From the NCBI GenBank assembly GCA_037102815.1, contig BTPP01000006.1:806001-870000 (forward strand): a stretch of 64,000 nucleotides of DNA, read 5' to 3'. Positions 37,613-51,147 of this stretch are shown piece after piece. The first letter of the stretch is position 1. Each line of letters begins with the position of its first letter. The notes under the pieces are model-generated. The model searched no databases. It saw nothing but the letters and a program-made list of their open reading frames with translations, and was not told where the DNA came from. The stretch is from Neurospora intermedia. Taxonomy: Eukaryota > Ascomycota > Sordariomycetes > Sordariales > Sordariaceae. The translations under genes and the position numbers were made by a program.

Positions 37613-40257
37613 TTTTGATTGTTCGGTGTTGTTGATGGTGACTAAGAGGTAGAGCAGTCGGTTGAATCGAGGAAAGACCTTGGATGTTGAAAGGATGGGA
37701 TGAATTCACTCTCGTGATCTGATCGCTCCTAGCGGTCGGAGCCGCACAGGCGGCAATTGTCGAGTATCAAGACCGCGGGTCCAATGGCAAGGTATTTTAG
37801 CGGAGAATCCGGGGTACCGGGCCCAAGATGTACGTATGTCCTAGTCGAAAACTGATGTCGGGGTAGATCAGATGCTAGTACTGGTGACGATAGAAAATCT
37901 CTTGCGGGGACGATGACGTTTCGACAGCACCGTAGACTGACTTTGGATCAGACAGGGACGAGCCAGCGGCCACGCAACTGCCAGCTTGAAAAGGCAGAAA
38001 ACTCGTTGAGCGTTGCGGGCTAGGACGGAATACCAAACCGGGCAGTTCCAGTTCCTGTCCAGTTCGCTCCCGCTTCTCTAGGTTTCGAGACTCAAGTCTT
38101 CTCCCAAGGAAGACGTTCGGTGAGAGGTGATTGGGTTTGCCGGGGGTCAAAACGAGAGGAAGGGCAGTAGGATAACTTGAACTAAGACAGAAGAGAGGGG
38201 ACTTGGTCCGAGTGGCAAGTTACAAGAGACGCGGATGTATTTGCACGGAACAGGTAGAGGTACCAGGGGGAAGTTGTGGCAGAAGGTGTAGAGAAGGGGG
38301 AAGAAAATTGCGAGTGCCCGAGTTGTGAGCCGGAAAGGTTAACTGCCTGCTGGAACAGAACTAACCGTTGGCCGAGCCGAGTGGGTGGGATGGCGGCGGA
38401 CGCTGACTTGAATTGATGGGCAAACCTATCGGCCTGACACCTGACTCACCTGGCACTCAGCCTTTGTGAATCCTGTCAGCAATGGGGTTTAGGAATAAGG
38501 TACACGTATGATCCCGCGGGGGCTCCTTTTCTGCGATTGGAGAGGCGACGGCACAGGCTGCAGAGCAGGTTTGTGTTTCGTTGGTTCGCTGATACGATTC
38601 AGATCTGAGAAGGGAAGGACTCTTGGGCGGTCTTTGGCGATGGAGGGGACGAGACTAAGCGAGACCGTCCAAAAGCGGGCGAAAAGAGTGGACGCCCTTC
38701 TTTGGTTACAGGGCCAAACTCGTAGAATGCGGGCTACACGGGGCACAATTGGGCGCATGGGCGCTTGGGGGTGTCCAAGTGGAGCGTGGAGGGGTTTCAG
38801 TCCAAAGTCAATTTGTCAGCGAAAATCAGTCCAAGGGACCGTCTGGATCGTTCCTGGACGGTCGGGTTCGGGTGCGCCGTGACCGGCTCTGGCAACTGTC
38901 AGCACACCTTGACATGCCGATGACACCCCGAGTCAATTCGTTCAACAAAAGGACTGACAGTGAGTTACCATATCAGATGCAGACAATCAATCAGTCAGTC
39001 GGACCGTTTCCACACAAGGTACCTCTATGTCGGTATCTTTTCCTATAAGGGATTTCTCTTGTTTCATTGCGTCCCACAACGTACTACATATTTAGAGGAT
39101 CACATTGACCGATTTGACGTGAGTGGGCTTCAAGCAAGAGCTGCCAGCGTCACTCTCTTTAACCGTACAAAAAAGCCACTTTTTGTTTGACCTACACGTG
39201 TATCGATGTAGTTCTGGTCGGAGCCTCTCGAGTGCAGCCTGTCCACTTTTCATCGACGTGGAAATACATCAGTTTCCGCGGGTACCCCAAGTGGAGATTC
39301 TTGCAGGCAAAACACCGGAGTGGATAAAAAGTGGCCTTGGTTTGACGGTGAAAGAGATGCACTCTCCTCTATCTCCGCATCAACTTCAGATTGACAAACC
39401 TTAACCACAAATAGTGTACACTACACGTGTACTGTGCCCAAGTAAACAATGGCCAGGGGCATTTGTTTGGAAAATGGGCGCACTCGGTGTTGTGATTATC
39501 ACCGTCGCAACTAGCTCGAGTTTGGCATCCTGGTTTGCCACTGAGAGTTCGAGACCCAGTCTCCCCATTGAAGATCCCACGTTGTTTCCGTCTTCCTGTC
39601 GGCAGTTCAGACGCCTCGTCGATAGGAAGCCCGCATGGCTTATCTCCGAGTGGCTACAAAATATACAATTCTCGGCTTACGGACAGCTTGCGATCCGGTT
39701 TGGATTACCTGGCCAGCCTGGAGCCTGGACACAAAATCAGGCCATGTTGGACACACATGAGCTTGTCCCATAGTCAGCTTCGGCTTTCACGGCGGGGAAT
39801 CTCGAAGAAAAATGCCACCGATTCATGTGGTTACCGTTTAAAAGTCGGGTGTCGAGTCTTGAATTTTCTTTTGTACCGATGGAAAAAGGCCCGTGCTGCC
39901 AGGAATGTCCCCCAGCGGTGGTTGCTGCTCGCTGCAGTGCTTGCATCCATTTCCCCACAGTGGATGCGGCACCATGACACGGGCAAGACGGCAGCGCTAC
40001 AGCTGCGGCGGGGATTCAAGGGAGGGATCGATCAGCCTCCCATGGATCGATCCACCAGAAAACTGACATCCTCGACTGTTGCGCCAAACAATCAACACTT
40101 CGGCTGCAACCGTCATCACAGCCAACGGCGTAAAGTCGGGATTCTTGGCAGTATCTAATCCACTCCATACACGCGTTTCATCCTTTTTCGAGCAGTACAG
40201 TACCCAAGTACCACCGAGTTCATAGCAGACGCTGTCGACCAAATCCCTACAGTAGCC
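37613..40257. promoter_or_regulatory. Divergent intergenic region nap-1 / BSD gene
   Basis: About 2.6 kb separate two divergent genes, so both promoters lie here. No gene is supported; frames up to 207 codons (39535-40158) overlap on both strands without motifs. Long upstream regions before stress regulators are common in filamentous fungi, and a long leader with small upstream frames is possible. Confidence 0.5.
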
Positions 40258-41823
40258 ATGGATGTCGCATATGACCACATCCAGGAGGAGACCTTGACCG
40301 ATGACAACCAGGCCTCCTCGTCATCGGACAAGACGCCTGCTCAACCTCCGACGTTGAACGCCGAGTTTCAAGACGCCTACCGCGCCTTTTCGAACAGTCC
40401 CTGGGGTGCCAGAATTGGTGGTTTCCTCGGTAATGTTGTGAAGCAGGTATGTGGTCACCGCCTTTCACGTCACCAGCAAAGGCTTCAAGTAGCGCGACCC
40501 CACCGCACTTGACCAACTAACTCTTGTCTCTTCCCAACGCTATCCAGGGTGAATCCGTCTACCGCGAAGCCGAAAAGGAACTGTCAGCCGTCAGTCAAGA
40601 TGCCACGCGCGGTTTCAGCGACCTGCGCACCACCCTCATCAGCCGTACCCGCGCTCTCTCCATAGCCACCACCCAGGCAGCTGCCTCGGCCGCCGCCGCC
40701 GCGTCGTCTGGAGTCACGGCAGCTTCATCCTCCTCATCCTCATCCTCCTCCGCTTCCAAAGACGAACAAACGACCCCCACAACCGTCAAGGACCTGTCTG
40801 CCGAGACTTCCTTGAAGCAGCAGCAGGAAGATGACTCTGTCCTTGCCCGGCTGCGCGGCGAGGCCGCCAAGCGTCTCAAGGACCTCCAAAAAGCCGAGGA
40901 TGCCGCCGATGAGGCCCTCCTTCGCTTCGGCTCCAACCTGCGTGACTTTCTCAAGGACGCCATCAAGATCGCGCCTCCGAGCGAAGAGGAAGCAGCCAAG
41001 CGGACTGAGGAGGGCAGGAATAACAACAGCGTGCTTTTTGAGAGCAAGGACGCGCAGGGCAAGCGGGTAATTCACACGTCGCGGTTTGACGCGCAGCTAC
41101 ACGTCATCCACACCACCCTTGAGAGCTTCAGCAAGGAGCCCGCGAGCGGACAAGAGTACGACGCTTGGGTCAAGGAGTTTGATGTCGATAAGAAAACCGA
41201 GGCGATCGCGGCGGATCTGGATAAGTACCCGGAGCTTAGGGCGACGATGGAGAAGCTCGTGCCTGATCAGGTGCCGTATGCCGATTTCTGGAAGAGATAC
41301 TACTTCTTGAGGCACGGCATCGAAACGGCTGAGGCGAGGAGGAGAGATTTGCTCAAGGGTAAGAAAGTCAACTCTTTGTTGATTGCATTTGGATGGATTT
41401 TGCAAGGGGTCTGGTTTGACTCCACAGCCTACGAAGGATATGCTAACAAGTAACCCTATAATAGCTGCTTCCGCTGAAGAGGAAGTTGGGTGGGATGAGG
41501 ACTCCTCTGACGAGGAAAACGCTTCGGAGGAGGTGACATCCGGGGACGACAAGGCTACGCCAGCTACCAGCAAGAAGCCGGCCGCGCGGTCTTCTTCCAC
41601 CGAATCCTCCACTACCATCAACCCACCATCAACTGGCGCGGCTGCTCAGGGCAGCCTGAAGCCCTCGGAACCTAGAAAGTCCAACGACGAGAAGTCGCAG
41701 GCCGACAGCGAAGCGAGCTATGACGTCGTTGGCGCTGCTTCTGGCGTTCCCAGCCGTGCGCCCAACAGTCCTAATGAGGGTCGCAAGGCCGACGAGAGCA
41801 GCGATGAGGAAGACTGGGAGTAA
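40258..41823 (+). CDS. BSD-domain protein
   Basis: Exons are 40258-40446, 40548-41358 and 41465-41823; introns of 101 and 106 nt keep frame and give 452 aa. A coiled/amphipathic N-terminal region (about 60-230) contains an Ala/Ser low-complexity stretch. The BSD domain, named after BTF2-like factors, synapse-associated proteins and DOS2, lies about 265-330; its signature Phe-Trp pair is in [14 protein letters not shown]. The last 120 residues are acidic, Ser-rich and end in SSDEEDWE. Fungal relatives are Dos2-like proteins linked to ubiquitin or membrane traffic; the exact role is unknown. If intron 2 is retained the frame stays open for 30 more codons. Confidence 0.85.
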
Positions 41824-42231
41824 GGATTCGGGGAATGATGTTCATGGGCGAATTGGTGGGCGCGTACATGTGCTGGACACAACTGTAATGTTTTACGGGC
41901 GATGATAATATTGGCTTGAGTTGGCGTTTTAACTTTGTTGGTTATGGTCCAAGGTTTCGGAGTGATGTGAAGATGATGAGGCCCGCATGTTGTCGTCAAT
42001 ATTGAGACCCTGTTTCCGCAAATATCTTTGCGCAGAGCCTATGAGAGCAAGCTGATGTTGTATGCTCCTCCGGCTTTCCCTCATGTCCCCCTCTGCTTCT
42101 CTCTTCTGACCAGCCCTCTCCTTCGTTCAGCGAACCGGGGTGAACTAGGAATATGATCATCCTCCCGTCACACTCGCAGCCCTTCCCACCTCCCTCTCAA
42201 CCTTCCAAGTTTGGAGGATCAAAAAACCCAT
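41824..42231. other. Convergent 3' region BSD gene / tsr2
   Basis: About 400 bases between the two stop codons, expected to hold both 3' UTRs. I see no other feature. Confidence 0.6.
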
Positions 42232-42957
42232 TCACCTCCTCTTCTTGCCCACAACCTTGGTGAACCCATCCTCATCCACCTCAGGCTCGACCTTCTCCTT
42301 TGGCTGCTGCGTGGTAGGAACCAGCGCCGGCGCCTCACCCATCTCCTCATCGCTGTCGACCTCCTCGTCGTCATCCGTGTCCCAATCGGTGTCGTTATCC
42401 TGGTCCTCCGCCTTCTTGAACACTACCTTCTTGTTGCCTCCCTTGCCCTCGAACCGCCTGCGCAGCGCATCCACCTCGTCGAATTTGCCCTTCAGACAGC
42501 CCAGGCGCACGCGCAGGATCTGCTCGGCCACCTCGAAAGCCGAGTCGTCGTCGACGTTAACCTCGAACTCGTCCAGCATTACTTGCAGGAGGACGGTCTC
42601 GATGTCGAGCTGGTCGGGTTCTTCTGTTGCTTCTTCATGGTCGTCGGTGGACTTTTGTGTTGTGTTCGAGGGTTGTTGTTGCTTTTCGGACGCAGGAGCG
42701 AGCACTTTGTTCAGGTCGGGAAAGAGGTCGACGACGGCGCCGGCGAACCAGTCGCGCTTGTCGGCCGAGTCGGGACCGCCCCAGTTGTTCTGCACGGCGA
42801 GGGAGAGAGCGGGCCAGAGATGCAGGGCGATGGCAACGCCTTGTTCGAATTGGGATTGGCAGGTTGCTGTTGGAGCGGGAGAGAGGTCTGTTAGTCACTG
42901 TCTCCCTCGTTTTTCAAGACCATTGTCGCAAAGCTTACCTGGGGTGGGGGTAGCCAT
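42232..42957 (-). CDS. tsr2: Pre-rRNA processing protein Tsr2 (eS26 chaperone)
   Basis: Tsr2 is a dedicated chaperone (escortin) for ribosomal protein eS26 and is needed for 20S pre-rRNA processing. A 19-nt first exon (42957-42939, MATPTP) is joined across a 72-nt intron (GTAAGC donor, CTAACAG branch, CAACAG acceptor) to 42866-42232, giving 217 aa. The conserved N-terminal domain is visible as FEQGVAIALHLWPALSLAVQ, then WGGPDSADKRDW and LLQVMLDEFEVNVDDDSAFEVA. An acidic Asp/Glu block near residues 165-185 and a Lys/Arg end (VVGKKRR) follow; both are typical of the family. The internal in-frame ATG at 42795 would remove half of the conserved domain. Confidence 0.92.
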
Positions 42958-43944
42958 GATTGCGGTTTGGTAGTCTTTTTTTGAGGTTGACAAGCTAAAG
43001 CTTTCGGTGCACTGAGAGTCGTGTTCCACGGAGGTGCAATGTGGAAAGCGCAAAGGACCGTGAAGTTGAGAGTGCTGAACTTTCTTCAGCCGGCAAGAGG
43101 GCAAATGTTGACTTTTTTTTCCCCCCACCTTCAGTCGAGGCCTGACTTTTGGAAAGTTCTTTTTTGCGACGCTCCAGTTGCGGGAAGAGTGGGGCTCGCG
43201 GTTTCTGGGGGAGGACTCCAGGGGTTTTTAGGGTTAGGGTCTGTGCTCGAGATGAGTCGAGTTCAGTTCCTTGCTTCTATGACGACATTAACATTAAGCT
43301 CCCGTTGTACGACGCCTTCAGTTTCCCAATTCCTGCCGAAGCTCATCTTAACAGTGGCAATTGCTTCAGTTCATTGTAGTATGACACTAACTTGATATCA
43401 ATCCTTCGATCGCATTTCGTTCGATAATGGTCACAATTGAAGGACGTGGGTGAGAATCCGCTGCAAATTGAGGCTCGATCATTGAGCTTGAGGGTCCATC
43501 AGGGTTCTCTTTGATGAGAGCTGGGCTCCATCAAAGGTCCGCACATGGTTTCTGCAGTCATACGTATCCTTGTAATAACCGTTTTTAAATTGCTTCTCCA
43601 TTGCTCATAGTATCAAACACTATCACACACTTTACACGTGAAAATTGAGCCTATTCCGTGAAATCCGGGAGCAAAATCTCTACCGATGGTATTAAGTCAA
43701 GCCATCATCTTTTGGCAGTCTATCCTAGCACCGCTACCCGAATGAATGTCTTCCCCACCTTTCCCTGCCAAATCGGTTCCTCCCGTCTGTGCTCGCGTGA
43801 ATTTCACTATAAACACCCACCCCACTGGGATTTCCATATCTTTTAAGCTCCCTTTCAACTTATTGAAACGCCCATTCCTTCACAGATTCGTTGTCGGGCC
43901 CAAAAATCGTGGCAGAAATCCACACCAGAGGTCGTGGTGCCATG
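42958..43944. other. Normal-composition flank left of the retroelement
   Basis: This holds the tsr2 promoter and then about 900 bases without a gene. Base composition stays normal right up to the left LTR, unlike the right flank. Confidence 0.55.
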
Positions 43945-44202
43945 TGTCATGGGGCTTGCTGCCCGTGGCTGGAGTGACTGGCAGTCTCGCCAGTCCGAGT
44001 CTCAACCGGCCGACAGCTGATGCGACTAATTAGGTCGCTTGCCGCTGCGGCACTCCAGTGGCCCGTGCGCGCGCACGTCCCTTGAAAAGGACAGCTGGCT
44101 ATACCCGCCTAAAGGGCGCTCTTTTACCCTCTTTTCTTTTTCGTAGAACTTTATCGATTAATTAAGGCCAATATCTATATTAATTGTATTGCACCCTTTA
44201 CA
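43945..44202 (+). repeat. Left LTR (258 bp)
   Basis: It begins TGTCATGGGGCTTGC and ends CCCTTTACA, giving TG...CA ends. It matches the right LTR at the same length. Its outer (left) half is almost free of RIP-type change, while its inner (right) end is A+T-enriched. Confidence 0.88.
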
Positions 44203-47200
44203 TTAGGTTCTACTACTTATTTTTACTAGCGGATATAGTAGAATTTAGTAGTAGAATAGTAGAGCGGAAATTAAAGACGGTTAGTAGTTTATAGTACAGT
44301 ATTATAGTATTTATTAATTACTATAGTCGGATTTAATAATATAGATTTCAACGATATAGAGGAGTTCTATAATTCTTAAAGTAGTAATTAATAAAATACT
44401 AGTAGCGGTACCCCTAGCGATAGCCTTATAAAGAGCTTTATTAAAGTATTGAACGGTAATACTTCTTTCTATAATTATATTAAGTCCCTTCTCTTTAACT
44501 CTAATTTTAACCCTATCCTTATTCTACGTTTGGACTTCCTACTTACGGACGTTTCAATAAGCCGAATAGCGGACTTTAATATCCCTACTTTAAGTGCCTC
44601 TATTAATTAGGATAACGGTTATAATACTACCCCGTATAAAAAAAAGCCTCTTAAACTCCCTAAGTAGGATAGGTAGCCTTATATATTCCTTTTTTATTAT
44701 AATAAATTTATTAAAGCGTATAATATTAATATTAAAGTTAGGCTTCGTACTAATTATAACGCTACGTAGTATAAAATTTTTAATACGCTCCCCGATGATA
44801 AATAGTTATAATTAGAAGGGTTTTAAATTAGTAAGACCGTCTATAGTAAAGAAGACCTTATAATCTTATTCGATTAGATTTAAATAATCTTCGGCTTATA
44901 TTAAAGTAGGGATATTATTCTTAATAAATTCTTTTGCCTTTATTAGAAAGATGGAGAGCTATTCGCGACCTTCCTTATTACTTTCGATAATAAGTTTCTA
45001 AAAGCCGGTAGTTATAATTGGGAGAGCCTAATTAAATTGGTATATTTCCGTTATATAATTAATAAGAAGTTTTATAATAAATTCTTCCTAGTAGACCTCT
45101 TAAACGATTACTATATATATATAGCTTAAATATAGTACTATATTGCTAATTACGAATGTACGTTTAAATTTAAGGAAAAATATTTTTATAATTAATAGGG
45201 TTATTTTATTTAGAGTAGCGGCTTCTATTTCCCTACGTTCTACGCTAGTATTTTGAAGCCTAATAATTAATATTAGTAGTTTTCTACTCTACTTTCGAAT
45301 CTATTTAAGAATTACGTTACGGATATTAATAGTAATATTATTATAGGAACTATTCGCATTAGTACGTTTATTAAGGGTCGTAGTAATTGAGGGCGAGGCG
45401 GTTTAAATTCGTCTACTTCCCTTAGGCGTATTAAATAGATTTTTAATAAAAAGCGTTAGAAGTATAAGGATAATAATTTATACTTCTATTATAGAGCTTT
45501 TAATTACTATATAAATAATTATCCCTATTTGTTAATAGTTCCCCCGAATAATAATATTCGTATTTAAATTATTATTATAGAAATTCCTCTATTATTAAAA
45601 GAGGACAAAGAGTTAAACTTCGCCCTTAAATAGGGAAAAAAGTAATTCTAGAATAAAGTCGGGCTTCGGAGCCCTCGGAAGTATTAAGTAAAGTAGAAGA
45701 ATTTAAATTTAAATTGTAAATAAAAATAGAATTTATATTAATCCTATTTATTATTAACGACCGTAATTTATTTTACACTCTTATTAATAAGGGTTATTAA
45801 TATTATATTATAATTAGTAAGAAGGTTATTAAAAATTTTAATATTTTTATTATTTCTATTAAACTCCGTTATATAAAAGGAACTTCTATTACTATAGAGG
45901 GAATTATTATTTAAGGATTTATATATTTCCTTATTGAGGTTAATAAGTATATATATTTAATATATACGTACGTCGTCCCCCTTTTAGAATTTCCTATTAT
46001 TTTAAATAAATTATAGTTAAAAGTAATAAAGGTATACTCCGTCCTTTATAAGAAGAGGATATATTTAAATATTATAAACTATTAAATCCCGTATATTAAA
46101 GGAGAATAAGTATTAAATATAGACTTCGTTAAGGATATTAAATTTGCTACTTACGTACTTACTACTACCTTTATAGGTTATATTCGCTACTTACAAAAAG
46201 AGTTCGGTAGCGAAATGGCCGAGGAAGTTATATATACGGTTAGTTTAAAGGATATAGAGAAGGCGCTATAATTAAAGAAGATTTATATTAAGGAGTAGTT
46301 CGAAAAGATAATTCCCTTGGTATATTATAATTTCTTTTTATTATAGATAAAAGAGAACGCTAATAAATAGAATCCCTATCGCCCTAGTATTGACTATTAT
46401 ATTAAAATTAAGAAAGGACCCGACGGTAAGGAGTTTCCCTTACTTTTTAGCCTATTATATAATATAATTTGCGAAGAACTTCTTATTCTAAAGAAAATAT
46501 TAAAGAATTTACTAAATAAAGGGTTTATTAGAATAAATAGTTTTAAAGCGGGTATTTTTATATTATTCGTCCGGAAGCCGGGCGGTAGCCTCTATTTTTA
46601 TTACAATTACCGAACTTTAAACGCTATTACCCGAGTAGACTAATATCCGTTACTACTTATTAAGGAAATATTCTATATTTTAAAGGGAGTGAAGTAATAT
46701 ATTAAGGTTAATATTATATAGGCCTTCTATAAAATTCGTATAGCTATAGGAAAGGAGTGGAAAATAATATTTAAGATTTACTACGGTTTATTCGAATAGT
46801 TAATTGTCCCCTTCGGACTAATAGGCGCTTTAGCGACCTTTTAATAGTATATTAACTTTATCCTATAAAAGTATTTAAATAAATTTTATATAGTATATAT
46901 AAATAATATTTTTATTTATACTTTAGGCTCTAAAGCGGATTATAAAGTTAAAGTCCGTCTTATACTATAGAAGTTCTTAGACGTTAAATTATACTTTAAT
47001 TTAAATAAATATAAATTTATTATTAAAAAGGTTAAATATTTTAGGTTTATTATCTATACCGGTATCGGAATTTAGGCCGACCCTAAGAAGGTTAAAGCGA
47101 TTCTTAAATAGTTATTTCCTACTTCCTAAAAGGGTATATATAGTTTCCTTAGATTCGTTAATTATTATAGAATATTTATACCTTAATTCTTTAAGGTTAT

Positions 47201-50200
47201 AGCCCCCCTTATAGTACTAATTAGTAAAGGAGTAATATTTAAGTAGACGAAAGAATATAAAACCGCCTTTTAATTATTAAAAATATTATTTACCCGAATT
47301 CTGATTTTTATTGAATTTAATCCGGATAAGAAGACGTTCTTTAAAATAGATTATAATAACTTTACGCTCGGGGGTATTATTTCTTAAGAAGTTAATAATA
47401 TTAGGAAGCGTACGGTTATAGGATACTATTTACAGAAGTTCAATACTATTGAATAGAATTACCTAATTTATAATAAAAAGATATTAGCGATTATTAATTA
47501 TTTAAAATAATAGTTAGCGGAACTATAGAACTATAAATCCTTTACTATTTTAATAAATTATTATAATTTTAAATATTTTATAAAAATATAATGGCTCTCG
47601 GAATATTAAGTGTAGTAGGTTGAATATTTATCCTATTTCAATTTTAATATTGAGTACCGGCCGGAGAAAGAGGGCGTAACCTTTAATATATTTTTTTATA
47701 GGGAATAGGATATACCGATAAAGGAGGATTAAAAAGCCTATAATTTACAAATAATCCCGAATTCCGCGCTAGAAAAGTATTCGCTGCTTTAAATTTTAGT
47801 ATCCTAGGTAGTTTTTTCTAGGCGGGAGGGCGTATAAGTGTTTGAAGATCCGGATTTATAATAGTTTTAAAATTAAATAGCGTTAAAAAATTATTTTTAT
47901 TAATAAATTAAGACTATAGTTTAAAATAACGATAGATACCTTAATTTAGTATTAAAATTAAAGATTTAAATTACGGATTATAATATTAATTCTAGGGGCC
48001 GCCTCCTTTACTAGGGCCGTCTCTAAATCCTAGGGGCTCCGGTATATATTAAATTTAATACTATAAATTTTATAGATTAGTCCTAATAATTTAATATACT
48101 TTGTACTATTTTAATATAAGTAATTTATAATTTGTATATCCTTAATTATCCTAATTGTAAAGGTATAATAATTGTACTTAATTGGTATTTCTATTAGCCG
48201 CTACTAGGTACCTATATATAGTAGTTCTTTTATAATTACTATATTTATAGTTCTATAAAGGTATAGAGAGAGTAGAAACGAAGCCTAATATAATTATTAT
48301 CCGTACTAGATCAATTTAATAGAGAAATATAGATAGATTTTATTATAAACTTCCTTAAGGCTAATAGTAATATTTATTTTTAGGTAATTAAGGATTAATT
48401 GAGTAAAAGTATAATATTAAAACTAATATTTTTAATAGAAATTGAATTGTACGCCGAACGCTTCTTATAATATTTTATATATTATTATAGTTTCCTATAG
48501 TCTATTGTAAGCGACCGAAGGTTAAATTAGATTAGCCGGTTCTAAGCGAAGCTCTATAAGTTCTTTAATATTAAGCGTCTTCTAAGTATAATTTATTATT
48601 TATAAACCGATGGCGGCCCCGAGCGGATGAATTAAGAAATATATATATACTTCCGAACGGTAGTTAATTATATATAAAACGATTGGGATAAATAATATCC
48701 TATAGTTTAATTAACTATTAATAATTATATTAATACCTTTATCGGAATATTTCCTTTCTTTACTATATATAAGTTTAATATAGAGTTTCTAATTTCCGTC
48801 GTAGGGGAAGAAGCCCGTTTAAGAACTCTCTTTCTCTCTACTAAGAAGCGGGCTTACTAGTTCGTACAAAAGTTATAGTAAATTATAAACTTATATTAAA
48901 TAATTATAATTATAATTACCTAAAAGTAAGAGAAATTCGTTAATTAATATCGCTAGCCGGCCGAACGCTTCTAAATTGGAAATAAAATTTAATTTAATTT
49001 AAAGAATTATATAACGGACCGCCCAAAGAAGAAATTTAATTAATTATATATAAAATATATAGTTTCTAAAGTCCTTTTTCTATACGTAGTAGAATTTTCT
49101 AACCTTCCCCGAATTATTTATAATATTTTCTATATTAATTTTCTCTATCGAACTACTATTAATCCCCTCCTAAACTAAAGATTTATTAATAATTAACTAC
49201 TTACTATTGAGGTTGAAGGAGAGCTAGAATTCTAAATTAAAGAGATTCTATATACTAATACTATAAGGAAATATAAAAGAGTAGTTAGAGAAGTCCTAGT
49301 AAAGTAGAAGGGGTATTGGAATTTAATTTAGGAACCGTTATAAAAGTTCTTAAAAATAGCGGCGTTAGACCGGTTCGAAGTTAAGTACGGCTTAATAATA
49401 ATAAATAATAGACCTTTTAATTATTATATTAAAAAGTACCCGCCTAATAATATATAGGATTATAAATTTACTAATAGATAGTATAGAATTAATTATAGAA
49501 TTACTATTAAGAGACGGAATTAAAGACTCTTAAGTAGTATTATACTAAATAAGAATTTTATTCGGATTAAATTTAAAATTACTTTAAAATATTAAATATC
49601 CTTTATAATATTATTGTTTAATAAATTCCTTATAGTACTATCTATATTAAAAGAATTAATATCCTCCCTTCTATTATTAATAAAATTCTTAGGTATAGGT
49701 TCGTATATATTATAAGGGCGAATATTTTCTAAATATACGTTAGGTAATAGTAAGGGGAGTAATTAAATACTATCCGAAGAATAAATTCTAAAGAGTAATT
49801 AAGGAATTAGAGTATTTTATTATTCGAATCCGCGAAGGGTAGTAGTAGTAGGGGTATTAGTACAAAGGCGTTTACTAAGAGTATTATCCTTTTTATAAAT
49901 TAGACGATAGCGTTTGGGTTGGGTACTGGAGGGGCTAGTTATTAAGGCGGAGGATTTAATAGTAGTAGTAGTAATTGCTTCTTTCTTCTTTTTCTTCTTT
50001 TTTTCGAATTTTTTATTATATTAATCGATAAATTTATTTATCGACCTTATAATAGGAGGGTCCGCTATTTACTTTACTTAATTTATATTGAGCTTTAGGG
50101 TAATTATTCTCTTCTAGAATTTAATTAATTAAATTCCTAATAAAGAATTAATATTAGATTCGCTAGGTTTGATAGTGGAATTCGGCGGGTAGGCGACGGC

Positions 50201-51147
50201 CGCTTTAGTACTAATTCTACCCTAAGAGCCGCTATAAAAGTTAAATTTAAAATATAAAACGGGTAAAACGAATAATTTACGAAGGAATAAAGCCTTTTTC
50301 TTCTAAGAGAAAGAAATTAAGTAGCGCCTTAAAAGTAGTTAAGAAGATAGTCCACTAGGAATTAAAAATATAATTAATAGTATATTAAACTATAAAAGCG
50401 TTCTAAATTTAAATTAAAATTGGTTTGTAAATTACCTTATTATATTAGTAAAGTAAATAAATAGTAGCCGAATTACTTGTAGGAACGGCAATATAATTAT
50501 ATTTATAAGAGAGGTAGTAGATATATTAATTAGGCTAAAGCTTAATTATTTTAGCAACGAGGGCCGAAATTGTATTATTAGTAGTAGTTTTACTAATACC
50601 GACTATAATTGTATTGGGCCGGATTTGAATTGGCTTAGGGATTTTAAGCTTTTTAAGAACCGGAATAGGAATTACGGGCGGGGTAGGGGAAGAGCCTTAC
50701 TATTATTACTATTATAGGAATTATTAGAATTACTAAAATTAGACGAATTAGTCGAAATTAGGCTAATTAGGAATATTAAATATTTTAAACGAATATTACT
50801 AATATATTAGTACGAAAATAGGGTAAGAGTAGAATAAATAATAGAGTAAAATATAGGGAAGTAGTAAGGGGGTAAGAGTAATAAAAGAATAAGAGAGAGA
50901 AATAGAATAAAAATTAGAGTAATAGAGAGACGGTAGTATAGGGATACTTATAGTAGAGGATTATAATTTCGTTAAAGAAAGAAAAAGGAAGAAGAGGGAA
51001 AGAGAGGGAGCGATTTAAAAAATATAAATTATTCGAACGCAATGTAGGTAGTAGTAAGGAGGAGGTTTATTATTTAATTTTAGGAGTATATATAATAGGG
51101 TATAGGCTTGTAAATAGTCTTTTAATTAGAAGGGAGGAGGGGGCTAA

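Noticed and set aside
39535-40158. 207-codon frame upstream of the BSD gene
   Set aside because: No motif, no splice support, and comparable frames on the opposite strand.
44594-44815. 73-codon frame inside the A+T-rich block
   Set aside because: A chance frame within the retroelement fossil; Ile/Leu-rich composition follows base content.
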